Shown here piece after piece: positions 35,572-47,092 of a stretch of 64,000 nt of DNA. Position 1 is the stretch's first letter. Every line of letters begins with the position of its first letter. The stretch comes from Cytidiella melzeri (taxonomy: Eukaryota > Basidiomycota > Agaricomycetes > Polyporales > Irpicaceae): the NCBI GenBank assembly GCA_022592445.1, contig JABYQR010000027.1, forward strand, positions 170,902 through 234,901, written 5' to 3'. A model generated the notes under the pieces. It made no database searches, was not told the DNA's origin, and saw nothing but the letters and a program-made list of their open reading frames with translations. A program made the translations under genes and the position numbers.

Positions 35572-38500
35572 CGCGTCATCTTTTTTCGAGCTCCGACACG
35601 ATCAGGTGCCTAACTCTCAACACAGGTGCTCCGCTCCCATGTGCTCCGCCGCCCGCCTTGGGCTGACCCGCCCCTCTCTTTGTCGCCGCCTGCGTGCTGT
35701 TCGTCATGCTGCTCATCGCGACTGGCAGCGCCCTCCGAGGTGACAAATGCCCGCACATCGAGTGCGTCGCTGCCTGGAAACCGTTCACGTCCGTTCAGGA
35801 CTTCACTTTAGCCGCAATACAATGCCACCAGCCAGACCCAGACCCAGATTGTTTTCCGACAACATCAGAACATCCTCCCTCATAAAATCCAATACGCCCA
35901 TTCCCATGCCCATCCTTCACCACGTTCCCGCTTGCCGACCTCGCCGTTCACTTTCACGATGCTGGATGGCCTCGTTGCATGAATTCTCGCGTATCCAATC
36001 GCCATCGCCGGAAGAACAATGACTAGCTACAGTCACTACGGAGGTCAACTCATCCTAGCACAATCGTTGTGCCCCTCGACGATCCTCACTGCTCCTGCCG
36101 GATCCTCGACAATCTCTCCGTGCCCTCTTGGTTCAGCAACAGCATTCGTCCCCGGGACAGATGTTCGCACGCATACACAGACGGGTAACTCATTGTGGTT
36201 CATCCGCTCCCCGAGCCTTGTATTTATCATCCCCGTCGTTTGTTCCAGGTGCGCACGTTTCCGCTCATGTTTGCGAACGATAGCTCTCATTTTTACCACA
36301 TAGATCCGAATATATGAGGTACTGTCATGACAGCCTACGCACGGTACCGAACCAGCCACTGCCATCCTCGCCTCGTTCGTCTCAGTACGTTGGCGCTTCA
36401 CAATGGACCCACTGTTTCTTCCCGCCGACGTCCCCTTGATCAACACTAATCAAGGTTCAGGAGATCGACCCCCTTCTTCGCCAGAATTCGCAGCCAGGAG
36501 GTCCAGACTCCAAGGCTTCAGGAATGAATATTGAATGACCCTTCTGCTGCGGGACAAACTCGGGGGCCTCGCGATTCTGTCGTGGCTCGTAAAGTTGCCG
36601 GATTAAGTTGATTTTTTGCATCAAATTGAGATTGGACGACAGCCCTGCCCGCCTGATCCGCGCCAGAGCTCCGAGTGTTGGAAAAAAAGTTTGTGTTTTT
36701 AGCTTTCCGGAAAGTATGGGGAAACGATGATCCTACCCTCATTTTGTGATTGCAGACAGCATCCCATTTCCGCTCGTGTATACGAACGTGCTGTGGCTGC
36801 TGGAAACTTTACAAGTTAGTCTAGTGCGTGTCGTCAGTCGACCTCGAGGCACACGCATGAATGATACTTACGAGTTGCGCACCATTTGAGTACATGACGT
36901 AGGAGACATAATGATAGCAACCAACACAACGCGGGGGACGTATATCGATATTCATATATAGTAGAGTTGTCAGATCTGACATGCATCACTAGGCTGAGTC
37001 CCTGGCAATGTGAGAACGTCGAGGCAAAGGCCCTATGTAGCGTCGTCCTTCTGGTGCAACGAAGCCAAGCGACGTAGGGCAGCTGACAACTGGCTGTCCC
37101 CTGAAGGATATCGATTTGAATGGAAGAGCCAGGTCCAGACGACGGTGTGTGTGTTGGACGGGCGCTCCGAAATACGAATGAATGATTGGATAGAAGAGTG
37201 TTGCAGTCGTGGGACGCGAGGGCCTAGATCCAGACCCTGTCCCCTCCCAGTGCTCATCGATTCACAGTGGTCGCAGGCGTTCACATCGGTGAGGGCCACA
37301 ACCTGGCGCACCTTGCAATGCTTTCGTAGTGGCCGTGACACTTGGCCAAAACCATGGGTGTCAACGTGTCTGTGGGTGTTTGCTGCGGACCACGAGTCGT
37401 GGAGTGTAATTTAGCATGGGATTCTTACCTAGACGGCGGAGAGTTTGATGAGGATAGACACAACTGTAGCGACGATCTCCTGTTAGCCAGGACAATGAAC
37501 ACCACAACGCCTAGAGTCAGATGTTCTTGTGTGTGGAAAAAAACCTCAGAGTTTGAGAAAAGGAGCTGTCTGTGGCATCACGTCCACGGTCGAGCAGAAC
37601 GGCCACCTGTATACGTCAGTACACAACTCGGAGGCGTCGACGTCCTTGCCCTTGTCAAGGCTGAGAACTTGACAACTGAAGGAGCTAAAGCTTGTACGAC
37701 GCACGGGCCGCCTTTGGGCCGCTCCCAATATCGCGCAAAAGGACCCGGGTAAGGACTCACCGGGATGCCCAATAAACACCGTAACTGCTGCGTTCAAAGG
37801 GAGACAAAAATAAGCAAAGGAACCTTGGCTTGGTCCAAGCTTTGTGTGTGAGTCGCATCGCAGGCAGTGAGCCACCGGGCAGAGTCCACACGAAGCGGGA
37901 TGAGATCAAGCGTCGAACTTACCTCGGACAGAGAGGAAATCGGCGCAGTCGCTACACTCTGTACGTAAACGCAAAGCCACGCAGCGGCATACCTTATCAA
38001 GCAGCCTCGAGTTCCTGGATGGAACCAGACGAGAAGAGAACTATAGATATGCAGCCGAGGTCGAGGCCATATGTTGACCATTCGCTGCGAAGTGGAACCT
38101 CTCTTACGATTGGTCGTCCTAATAAGTGACAAGGCGGTGGGTATAGAATGCCCGCGCAAGAACACGCCGCACATAGACGGGGGGTGGTTGGGTTCTCGGC
38201 GTCTGGTAATAATGTCATCTTCATAAGGTGTAGCTGAAAGAACTCACGTCTGACGAGTGCATGAGATTGGTTCCGCGGAGCAGTCCTGCAACTCGACACG
38301 TTGTTGAACCGGAGATTGTGAGAGGAGAAAGGCAGGCAGCACGCAACTTGGAGCTTCTCTGCTAATTGAATGGTGAGGAGATCAAGTAGATGGATCGATC
38401 ATAATCGAGCAAGAAGAAGCTCACGTTAATGACTATGCATGTGCATATGACCGAGGACGTTGTACGGCGGTATTTGAGCCTTCAAATTAATATGGATCGT

Positions 38501-38639
38501 TAGGACAAAAGGGCTCGCTACACTGCACGTTAGCCCTGAATTCCCATCGTGGATATCGCGTGTATATTAGTGATATCCATCCGATATCCACCCTATATCC
38601 ATTCACACTTATTTCCATGCAATAAAAATGTAATATCCA
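35572..38639. other. 3 kb without a supported gene
   Basis: This should start with the ATF1 promoter. Several short open frames occur on both strands (for example 37010-37414 plus, 37794-38174 minus), but none has a recognisable domain or convincing exon chain. An undetected multi-exon gene or an RNA gene is possible. The last 100 bp before the DNA transposon are rich in ATATCCA motifs. Confidence 0.4.
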
Positions 38640-38640
38640 T
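38546..38640. repeat. ATATCCA-rich segment
   Basis: GATATCC/ATATCCA motifs recur about six times in 95 bp, on both strands. A similar cluster lies at 46136-46270. The transposon at 38642 is inserted at its edge. It may be the remnant of a small non-autonomous element. Confidence 0.45.
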
Positions 38641-38641
38641 A

Positions 38642-41619
38642 AGATAGACCCAGGTCATTTTCGACTACATCACGTGTCTCAAAAGCTGTCACTCGTTGTC
38701 ACGTCGAATAAGTCTTGAATAAAATGATAACTGGGTTATAAGCTCAATGTAGACATAAGTGCGATGAAACAAAAATTATTCTGACCAAGCCAAGGGCCGC
38801 GAACCTCACAGCTGCAATTCAGCATGAGCGAGCCAGCGAAACGGAAGCGAGGAATCTCTCAGTCTATCACTGAGTGGGGTGGGCAGGCAAAACGGAAGGT
38901 CTCAGGGCTTTTGAGCCGCTGGCCCTCGAATGAACAGCCTATAGGCGACAAAGTGAGTTTATCACTGCAGCATAGAAAGCAGGCTCGGAGGGTGAACTTA
39001 CTTGTCTTTTCTAGAGAGGAGCACGGCCCTCAGTGGACGCGCAGCAGGGTACTCGAGGCGAGGTCTCCGAGTCCGTGAGCTCTGATGTGCTCAATATTAG
39101 CACTGTAGTCGGAAATCAGCCAATGTCTACAAATTCTGAAGAAATCCACTCTACCGCTTCAGCACCTTCTGAAGACAATCCAACACTGTCTCGTGTGTCT
39201 AGCACCTCGTCGTTTGGTCGCTTTTTGAATACAAGTCAGCTCAGAATTCGGCTTCAGTCCACTTTTGAGGAAATCGCTACACCCACCTGGTCATCCCGTT
39301 TCACGGCCTCTCCTGGATCATCTGTCGTCAACCTGCCTTCTAGAACAACTTCTCCCAGTCCATATACTCTATCCAACACTTCGTCCAACTGGTCGTCGAG
39401 CCGAGGCAGCTTGATCAGCTTCGCGAGCGATGCCATCTCGGAGAGCTCGGAGCCGGGAGTCTCAGAACCTGTCATTGTCGAAATTGATGCTATTGAGCGG
39501 GAATCAGACAATGAAGGCGCTGCGAAGGAAAGAGAGGCTGAGCTAGAGTCAATGGCTAGCACGGAAAGGAGCAACATACCCGCGCAATGTACAACTTCGG
39601 CCTATACTCCACCCCCCGAAGTAGATGAAGCTCGCCGTGCCTGGGAAGATCTGAAGGCATTGCTTCACCCTCGCAAACCTTCGGGAAAGGGGAAAAAGCC
39701 TTTCGAAGGTGGTGACGTCCTGCAGAGACGTATGGAGATGATGAGGATGTTCCTTTGGCTGTACATCACAGGAGACTCACCGGGCTGGATTGATGCTTCA
39801 ATGCGCACGGCTGTTGCTAATGAGGGTGGAATAGCTCTCGCACGTCGTCTCCGGGAATGGACCCGAAGATTCCTTAGTGATCGTCATGATCTACCTGTCA
39901 ACCGCCATGGCATGTGGAATATGTCAGCGCTGGAAAATGAGGACCTAGAGGTGGCACTTAGCGAACATCTGCAATCTGTCGGACAGCACGTTCGCGCTCT
40001 TGATATTGTCGAGTTTCTCGCGGAGCCGGACAATCAAACACGCTTCGGGCTAAAGAAGACCATCGGACTTTCGACTGCCCAGGGTTGGATGCACAGTTTA
40101 CGGTATAGATGGGCTCAGATTCCGAGCGGGCAGTACGTTGATGGTCATGAGCGCGAAGACGTCGTTAAATATCGCCAAGAGGTGTTCCTGCCAGCGTTGG
40201 AGAAGCTGCGGCCATTGTTACGACAGTTCGATGCTAATGGGGATGAAGTTGCACGTACCGATCCTGAGGGAAATCACGGCATTGATCCATCCCGGCGAAC
40301 TGTCATCTGGTGGCATGATGAATCAACCTTCTACGCAAACGATTGCCGTAAGGTACGATGGGTACATGAAGGCGAAAAGGCTGTACCTCGAGCGAAAGGC
40401 GAAGGTGCATCGCTAATGGTTTCGGACTTTGTCTCTGCGGACTACGGCTGGCTGCAATCTGCGGATGGAAAGGAGTCAGCTCGTCGATTGTTCCGTCCCG
40501 GAAAGAGCAGAGACGGATACTACACAAATGCGGATATTTTGAAACAAGTTGAAGCTGCCATCAAACTGGTTCGTCAAGAGTGGCCCAACGACGACCATTG
40601 CTTTGTTTTTGACAATGCTCCCACTCACCTGAAACGAGCCGATGATGCTCTCTCTGCGCGCAGCATGCCGAAGAATTCCTCAAACCCGGAGAAGAATTTT
40701 GGGGTTGACAGTACCGTATTGGCGGATGGGAAGCCTGTATACGGCCCTGATGGAAAGCTTCTCAAGGAGCGCCGTCCAATGACAGATGGACTTCTATCAA
40801 ACAGCGTTGTTCAACCGCTTTATTTCCCATTGGATGACCCTGACCCTGCACGTCGTGGCGCATTCAAAGGTATGGCAACAATTCTCACCGAGCGGGGCTA
40901 CGAGAATGCACATCAGCTTCGTGCGCAATGTCCAAAATTTCAATGCCCGCCGCCTGTGAATGGTCTCGCACCTTTGGAATTCTACTCGGCCAACCCATGT
41001 TGCTGCCGTCGCCTTCTCTTTCACCAGCCGGACTTTACAGATGCAAAGTCCCTTCTTGAGCTTCAGTGCGAGAAGGAAGGTGTTGGCTGCCTGTTCCTCC
41101 CAAAATTCCATTGTGAGCTCAATCCCATTGAGCAGTGCTGGGGCTACTCGAAGCGGATTTACCGCAAGAATCCGGCCTCAAAGAAGGAGGCAGATCTTCA
41201 AGCAAATCTCGTTGCGGCTCTGGACTCGGTGCCCCTGAAATGTATTCGCCGGTAAGTAACTATTCTATTCATGCATACCACGGCTGTTCTGACCATCTCG
41301 ATCCAGTTTCCATACCCGAGCCCTGCGCTTTTCGGATGCATACCACAAGGGCCTTAATGGAAAGCAGGCTGCTTGGGCTAGTAAGAAATATTCCGGCCAT
41401 AGAGTGATTCCTAATGATGTTTTCGAACGTCTCACAGCCGAAAACATGGTTTAAAATTTTGTCTGATATTTTTTCAACGTACACTACAATGAATATATGA
41501 TTACTGAGTATGTTCAAGCGCAAGTACGACGCGCAGAGGCTTATCGGAACGGCGCACGTGATAATCACATGACACGTCACGGTGTGACGATAGTAGTCGA
41601 GAATGACCTGGGTCTATCT
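38642..41619 (+). mobile_element. DDE DNA transposon with TIRs and TA target duplication
   Basis: Terminal inverted repeats of about 27 bp start AGATAGACCCAGGTCATT and differ at one position. TA dinucleotides flank both ends (38640-38641 and 41620-41621), the target preference of the Tc1/mariner-IS630 group. The 2978-bp element carries a single, apparently intact transposase gene (38824-41454) in the same direction. It could be autonomous. Confidence 0.88.
38824..41454 (+). CDS. DDE transposase, IS630/Tc1-mariner-like, basidiomycete type
   Basis: Three exons, 38824-38952, 39015-41251 and 41307-41454, join to 837 residues without a stop. The N-terminal 200 residues are basic, then Ser-rich. 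The catalytic core has WWHDEST (Asp about 478), VFDNAPTH (Asp about 576) and ELNPIEQCWGYSKR (Glu about 749), a DDE triad with a long insert between the second Asp and the Glu. The insert holds a cysteine cluster (NPCCCRRLLF). The last exon adds KGLNGKQAAWASKKYSGHR, a conserved end of this family, which supports the last intron. The protein should cut and paste the element carrying it by binding its TIRs. No decay is visible, unlike every other transposon protein here except the D proteins and the terminal gag. Confidence 0.9.
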
Positions 41620-42331
41620 TATAAGCTCCCATAACTATAATCCAGACGCGCAAGGAGTGCCTGTCGGCATTCTCCCTGCAACCATGAATTCGACAAACGC
41701 GTCATAACTCCACACACGGCACCACAGAAACTCATTGATCAGAAACCCAGGCCCGCTGATACGCCCGGAAATCGGCTAGGCGCGGAGAACCGGCAGCAGC
41801 CCGCCATTTGCGCGGCCCGCGTCATCCTGAGCGGCAAGTCCCTCCACTTTCCCAGCGTCACGAGCACGAGGAGTTCACCGAGGTCACGAGGAGTCCGCCA
41901 AGGATCCGAGGACTTGACAAGGAGCAATGCGCCGGAAACATCCGAGGCCGAGGAATCGCACCGAACTCTGACACACAGACACGCCCCTTTTTGCATCGGA
42001 GCATGGGCCGGCCAGCCACCAAGTGTTTCGGACACGGGTCGGACCAACGGTAGAAGAAACTTGACGCGCGAACCCCGTTTCAGGAAGACTCCTATCACGC
42101 CACGCTGTGCAACTCCTGGACGGCGCCTCATCACCTGCTCGCGACGGTTGGCGCCTCGGCAGCGCAAGGGCGCGCGCCGCGACTCCGCGTCGACCAACGC
42201 TGTGTCCCGCCGGGTGTTGACTCACTGGACATTTTGCCTCCGCAGACGGAAGTATTCTGCCACCCCGTTTCCTCGCTCTCGCGTTTGGGTTTAGGACATA
42301 GAAGGAAAGGTTTAGGAGAGGGTCTTTAGGG

Positions 42332-42339
42332 TATATAAA
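42332..42339 (+). promoter_or_regulatory. TATA box of the D element
   Basis: TATATAAA, 154 bp before the ORF start. The box, or a close variant, is kept in all five D copies at the same relative place. Confidence 0.7.
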
Positions 42340-42492
42340 AAGGTGTTGCTTGTACTGCGTAGAAATAATCAATCAATCCCCACCCCAGTTTCCAGAGTTC
42401 ACTTTACGCTTTGCGCTCGCGTCGAGGGAGTCTCTTCGCGCCCATAGCTGTAGCTGCTTCTGCGTTGTCTCACTGCGACCTCTTCCACGTTT

Positions 42493-43020
42493 ATGTCCTC
42501 TGCGTCTACCAACGACAACCCGCCTCGAGTCTGCCGTTACTGTCCCACTGTTCCCCATCTACCCGACAGTCGCTGCCCTTACCGCCCGCACCCGCGCGAG
42601 GTTCTACGCCGTTATCCCATCATCCCCGCGCCCACGCCGCCGCCAGAACCCTCAGCAGCGCCTACGGTCTCCCCTGCGAGATCAACTCCTAAATCACCCT
42701 CGCCAGCGTCGTCCGTCGCCTCCGTCGCGGACTCGCTTGATAACTGCTCCTATTGCAACACTCAGAGCGACCACCCAATTCCCCTACGTTCAGGACCTTT
42801 CGTCCCGCTTGACTGCAATCGCCCGCGCGCGCCGCACCCAGATTGCTGGCTATCTCCAGACTTTGAAGGCGAGGATCACGAGTGCGAACTAGTGCAGTTC
42901 AATCTTACCAGCTCTACCAACGTCGTTGTTGGCCACGCATTCGCCTGTAATACGCATCGCCGCTCAGGAGGTGTTGTTCTACACTACCGCCCCCGCGCGC
43001 AGTCTGCCGAGTCCAATTGA
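42493..43020 (+). CDS. D-encoded 175-aa Cys/His-rich protein, unknown family
   Basis: I do not recognise this protein. It has an N-terminal C-x2-C-x4-H-x5-C motif (Cys14, Cys17, His22, Cys28), close to a retroviral zinc knuckle but one residue longer. A Pro/Ser-rich linker (about 40-80) follows, then a second Cys/His group: Cys85-x2-Cys88, His94, Cys108, His115-x2-Cys118, His129, Cys131, His148, Cys152-x2-His155. The second group might fold as a RING- or treble-clef-like zinc domain. Compared with copy 2 (51736-52263) I count 21 differences in 175 residues, none at these Cys or His positions. This suggests selection on the protein. No signal peptide or membrane segment is seen. It could be a nucleic-acid-binding or regulatory protein of the element; that is inference. 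Confidence 0.7.
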   Translation: MSSASTNDNPPRVCRYCPTVPHLPDSRCPYRPHPREVLRRYPIIPAPTPPPEPSAAPTVSPARSTPKSPSPASSVASVADSLDNCSYCNTQSDHPIPLRSGPFVPLDCNRPRAPHPDCWLSPDFEGEDHECELVQFNLTSSTNVVVGHAFACNTHRRSGGVVLHYRPRAQSAESN

Positions 43021-43595
43021 CTGCAATCTCACATAGCCTTCTGCTGCGACTCGCGCGCCATTAGCTTATCTTTCTCTTACGTTTCCTTTCGGCTTCGTTA
43101 TACTGCGTTTGCTTTTTAACTGCGTTATTTTACTGCGTTACTGCGTTGCGTTTCACCTTCACTGCGTTCACTTTCACTGCGCCCGCGTTTTACAGCGACT
43201 TCTTCATCTTCACCAGCGACCGCGTTTTGTGTTCGAGATTCCTATTGCGCCTGCGTTTTCCATCCGTGTCTCCCCGCGCGCCGTCTTACTACAAGTCGCG
43301 ACGTCTCCCGCGCGTTCTCTTTGAGCCACGCTATAACTCTTTTGCTTTCACCGCGCCAACTTGCCTTTTTACCCGCGATACGCGTGGTAGTTGCCCGCCT
43401 AGCTCCCTGCGCATACACTTTATCATAAACCTTGTCGCTCTTTTTAGCACAAGTAAAACTAGGACTCTAAGACCACCTCGCACACTTTAACACTTCCGCG
43501 CTTCCACACCTTTACACTTCTATTGCCACTTCGTGGTTGGTTGTGTTGTCTTTAAGGTAGTTCTTAGTTTGAAGCGTGACTCAGTGTCTCACCGC

Positions 43596-44277
43596 TCTTC
43601 CCCAAGTGCGCGCCTGTACACCTTTGTTCTTTCTCTGATGCATCGCGATGTCTCAGCTCGTTCCTCACTCCCTCCCTCTTGTTGTCGCGTCTCACCCTGT
43701 GTTGCTCCGTCGCTGATGGAGTTGCCCACGCCGTTCAGGTCCAGCTCTACTGCAGTCACCCTACTCTGTTGTCTTCTTAGGACCGCTAATAGAGCCCTTC
43801 CGGTGAGTGTATGCGGTGCCTTCGTCCTAGTTCCACATTGCTGACCCAAATACGTACATAATGTCTCAATCATTGGTGACTGATAACGTGCACTGTGTCC
43901 GCCAAATCCGGTCTTCCACCTCATCCTCTTTTGCCAGGCACGTACGAAGGCCGGGCACCGATGTTTTGTCGGCGGGTATGCATGTAGGTCTCAACCGTGC
44001 GGAACATATTGTTGTTTCGGTCTCCGGCTTGGACCACGACGCTTTCCAATTAATTTGTGAATGCGTCGACCATGTGGCGTGCTGCTTCGGGAGTCTTGCT
44101 GCCACGCTCCCAGAATCTACGTGAGATTGTGAGTATTTGCGCTGATGCTTGCTGAGCTCACTGACTGTCTAGTGATCTCGCCGAGGATAATTAATGGTAA
44201 AACCATGGTCAACTTTTTTCATGATGAAAAGGTTGCCACCGACACGCGCGCTGACGGGTTTTTGTTTCTCTGACCAG
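43596..44277. other. No supported gene; possible decayed 5' part of the TMEM53-like gene
   Basis: An open frame at 43861-44124 has no domain in its own frame. Parts of another frame (NILLFRSPAWTT) faintly recall the N-terminal half of DUF829 proteins. If the downstream gene once had its start here, it is no longer readable. Confidence 0.35.
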
Positions 44278-44850
44278 GCGGTGCCCTTCAACTCATGACA
44301 CTCTCAAAAAGACTGGCGCACATGAACTGCAAGTTCGATTCCCCGTTCCCTTTAGCTCTTGTGTTAGATTCCGCTCCGGACAACAGAAGCATGCAAGCGT
44401 TCGTAACCACCATTGTCGCCACACCAAAACCCGGCACTCAAACTCCTTGCAAAACTGTTCTTTACGCTCGTGTACTGCGCGTTCCACATCAACTACGGCT
44501 ACCGTGATGGCTTTTTGGCAGAGCTAGGAAAGCATTTGAACTCGCACAACCTCATTCCATTCCGGCGTTTGGATCAGACTGCCGCCGCCGAGCGAAGCAA
44601 GGACGCGGCCACATGGCAGTGGTTAGTATCTCGCGTCTACATGTGTTCAGACACGGACGAGATCACTCCTCTGGAATCTGTCTTGGCTCATGGCAAAGAC
44701 GCGAAAAGGTTGGGATACGACGTCCGGATGGAGATTTTTAGGGATTTGCAGCATGTGTCTCATGCGAGGGCGGAACCGGAGAGGTATTGGACGGCAGTGC
44801 AAAGGCTGTGGGACGATACGCGTTCTGTGAAGGTGTGTGCGAAGCTATGA
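44278..44850 (+). pseudogene. TMEM53/DUF829-like hydrolase-fold protein, frame-broken remnant
   Basis: The first part (44278 to about 44410) reads GGALQLMTLS and ALVLDSAPDN, the usual middle of DUF829 proteins, after an acceptor-like CCAG. The second part, in the next frame from 44413, reads ALKLLAKLFF, VSRVYMCSDTDEITP and HARAEPERYWTAVQRLWDD, the family's C-terminal half. A one-base shift near 44410 separates them and no intron fits in the short overlap. DUF829 proteins are alpha/beta-hydrolase-like; human TMEM53 is a nuclear-envelope protein. No start or N-terminal exon is found. Either it is a pseudogene or the shift is a sequencing error. Confidence 0.65.
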
Positions 44851-45279
44851 ATTATAGGTTGTTGGTACGCATTGATTACTAGGTCTTTCGTCTGCTGATG
44901 CAGGGTCTCATTGCACTCAGAGCGATGTCGCTGCTAATGTCTACGTCACGCATTCTATGTTTGTGTGACCGTCCGATGCGGGCATAGTTTTGTGCGCGTT
45001 GATTGGACTGGTCATGGTTCATGATAACTATTTGAGTCAGACCGTACAACGTGCTGTAAAGCCGCCGCTGGCTTGCAATGAAGGTTCAATCACCAGCCGC
45101 AGTTTCCAATAGAAAACCAACTGACAACACTGTTTATTTATGCACAACAAAGTGGCTAGAAGTTTGTCGCTAGCGCAGGCCTCGCAGCTCCGCAGCGACC
45201 CTCATCTGCACGACATCGACATCGATAACGGCTGCGACATCCCCCACTTGTCCCTCAGGCGTCGTTTCACCCACATTAC
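44851..45279. other. No supported gene
   Basis: Nothing recognisable between two remnants. Confidence 0.5.
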
Positions 45280-45858
45280 ATGTCTGAACCTGACACCTTG
45301 GCCTACATGACTGACGACTTCGCCCTCCCCCGCTGGAACACCCAGCAACCCAACGATGGTCTTTCCTCCTCCGCACAGGCCGCTCAGTCAGCTGCCCAAG
45401 CTTCTGCTTATATGTACGGCCCAGGGCCGCCTCCTCCTTCTGGCGTCCCAAACAACCGGCTACCAGCCATGCAGCAATCTCCTACAAGTGCATCTAGGCA
45501 GCCTTGTATCAACCAGCTTCTTGACGAGAACCAACAGTACGCAATGAACTCTGCTGCCTATACACCCCCAGGACCGGCTTTATCCCGCAGCGCCTCGTTT
45601 GGCGGCGCCGTTGGGGCAGGTTCTCGAGCACGACACCACCATATGCAGGAAGACTTCGAAGGAGCATTCAATGTCGATCCCGTTTCTCCGCAGCGGCAGG
45701 CAGCACAAAACGTGTCGCAGCACACTCAAAACTCGTTGTACTCACCAAGTGTCGCATATCACCAATCTCCCGCAACGAGCTCGACCCGTACTCACCTCAG
45801 CAAAACCAGTACAACCCGCCAGTTTGACAGCAATGCAAGGAGTACGGGAGCAAGGTGA
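45280..45858 (+). pseudogene. Fragment of a Ser/Gln/Pro-rich host gene, frame-broken
   Basis: The ORF starts MSEPDTLAYMTDDFALPRW and is low-complexity (SSSAQAAQSAAQAS, MYGPGPPPPSG, RSASFGG), like the disordered N-terminus of a larger regulatory or RNA-binding protein. Near 45770 the plausible frame changes: ELDPYSPQQNQYNPPV continues in another frame and stops at once. No domain follows and the DNA turns AT-rich. I read it as a truncated duplicate of a gene that should exist elsewhere in the genome. I do not know which. Confidence 0.5.
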
Positions 45859-47092
45859 GCTCAACGTTCGCAGCAGCTGTCTGCATTACTGATCATGATA
45901 AATCCAAATTACTAGTTGTGTTCATGGCGCGCGCGCGAATCCCATTCATCATGCGTCGTCGTACCTCACGAGTATACGTATACTAGGTACATGTACATTA
46001 GTATTACAGGTCAATGTATACTGTACATGCATGGTCAGCTCGCGCGTGGTGTGCAATGGCATAGTGGCCAAAAATCAATTAAATTCTGAATATTAATGTA
46101 CTGCCCAATTATAATTATCGCTGATCAGGCGTCTACGTGGATATTGAATGGATACAGCATGGAAATTCCAACTATTCTAGGCTCTATCCACGCAATATCC
46201 ATTCTGAGAAGTGCATGGATATTGCGTGGAAATTTTCCATATCCACACAATATCCATCGTTGATATTCACGTCTAACGTGCAGTGCTACGCAGTATTTGT
46301 AGGTAAATCTATGTGTAAAAAGGCAACGTGGTTGTAATCCATAATATAATGGGCAAAAACGCTTATTACAACGTATTGCGCGTGTAAGCGCTGGAGTTGA
46401 AATCCGAGAGGAGGTCCTCTCAACAGCACAACTTCGGTGATTGGATAAGATAGAAAATGAGCTCAAGGCTGTTTTGAAGCGCAGAGTTAAGCTGTTGAGG
46501 TCAATACAAGGTGAATTGGCAGAGATGGCAATCACTGGCATGGAGGTGAAGTTGTGTACTGCCATTGAGAACAGCACACCATGTCCAGTATATGCAGGTG
46601 AAAGGTTTAATCATGCTGTGATATGACTCAAAAGTAGATTCTGAGGTTTGTAATACATTTTGGACGTGAAAAAAAGAGATAATGACTAAGGATGTAAGGA
46701 GGAGAACCGGCGCTTGGTGCATGTGGTTAGATGCCAGGAAGTGGGATTTGCACCCTGTTATCAATGTATGCTCGCTTCGCTTGCAATCACATGCATATTA
46801 CTTTGTTGAATTGCGCTGCAATCATTGACAATTGCTAGGCAAAATGAAGGGTGTGGATCCCGCGTGAATCGTACAGTGCCCCGCACTCAAAACCAACCTC
46901 TTGATGCTCAATTTTTTGCTTTGACATCTCGGCCTTTGTAGTGTGAAAAAACAAGTCAAAAACATGTACAACGTAGAATAATACCTTATAGGTGCTGACC
47001 TATCTCAATGCTTTTGTCCTGCACAAGTTTTCACAGCCAATTCCCTTTTTAGGCAGGCATTTATTTAGCACTTAAATACTATATCAGGTAAT
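45859..47092. other. AT-rich region, no supported gene
   Basis: Includes the ATATCCA cluster (46136-46270) and a 61-codon open frame at 46441-46626 (MDKIENELKAVLKRRVKLL) that looks helical and could be a coding scrap, but nothing around it supports a gene. Confidence 0.4.
46136..46270. repeat. ATATCCA-rich segment, second copy
   Basis: TGGATATTG/ATATCCA motifs recur in both directions over 135 bp (for example GTGCATGGATATTGCGTGG facing CCACACAATATCCA), similar to 38546-38640. Confidence 0.45.

Larger units (their letters stand above)
41757..43591 (+). mobile_element. Repeat family D, copy 1 (intact)
   Basis: 1835 bp, starting TGATACGCCC and ending GTGTCTCA, with CCGC on both sides (41753-41756, 43592-43595). 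Copy 2 also has a 4-bp duplication, so the 4-bp size looks genuine. A TATATAAA box at 42332-42339 is followed by an intact 175-residue ORF at 42493-43020, then 570 bp rich in CTGCGTT and ACTGCG. TG...CA ends fit an LTR, but the length, the internal gene and the 4-bp duplication are unusual for one. CpG is abundant here, in contrast to decayed copies 3-5. Confidence 0.88.

Noticed and set aside
38824..39078. Separate small gene of 84 codons
   Set aside because: It is the first exon of the DDE transposase; a GT at 38953 and an AG at 39014 join it in frame to the main exon.
41914..42294. ORF upstream of the D TATA box, also open in copy 2
   Set aside because: Lies before the promoter, is not kept in copies 3-5 and is Arg/Thr-rich as expected from CpG-rich non-coding DNA.
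43146..43490. 114-codon ORF in the 3' part of D, also open in copy 2
   Set aside because: The identity between copies is explained by DNA identity; composition is skewed by CTGCGTT-type repeats, and decayed copies keep no trace of selection on it.
46125..46577. 150-codon minus-strand ORF
   Set aside because: Runs through the ATATCCA repeat cluster; no domain and AT-rich low-complexity translation.
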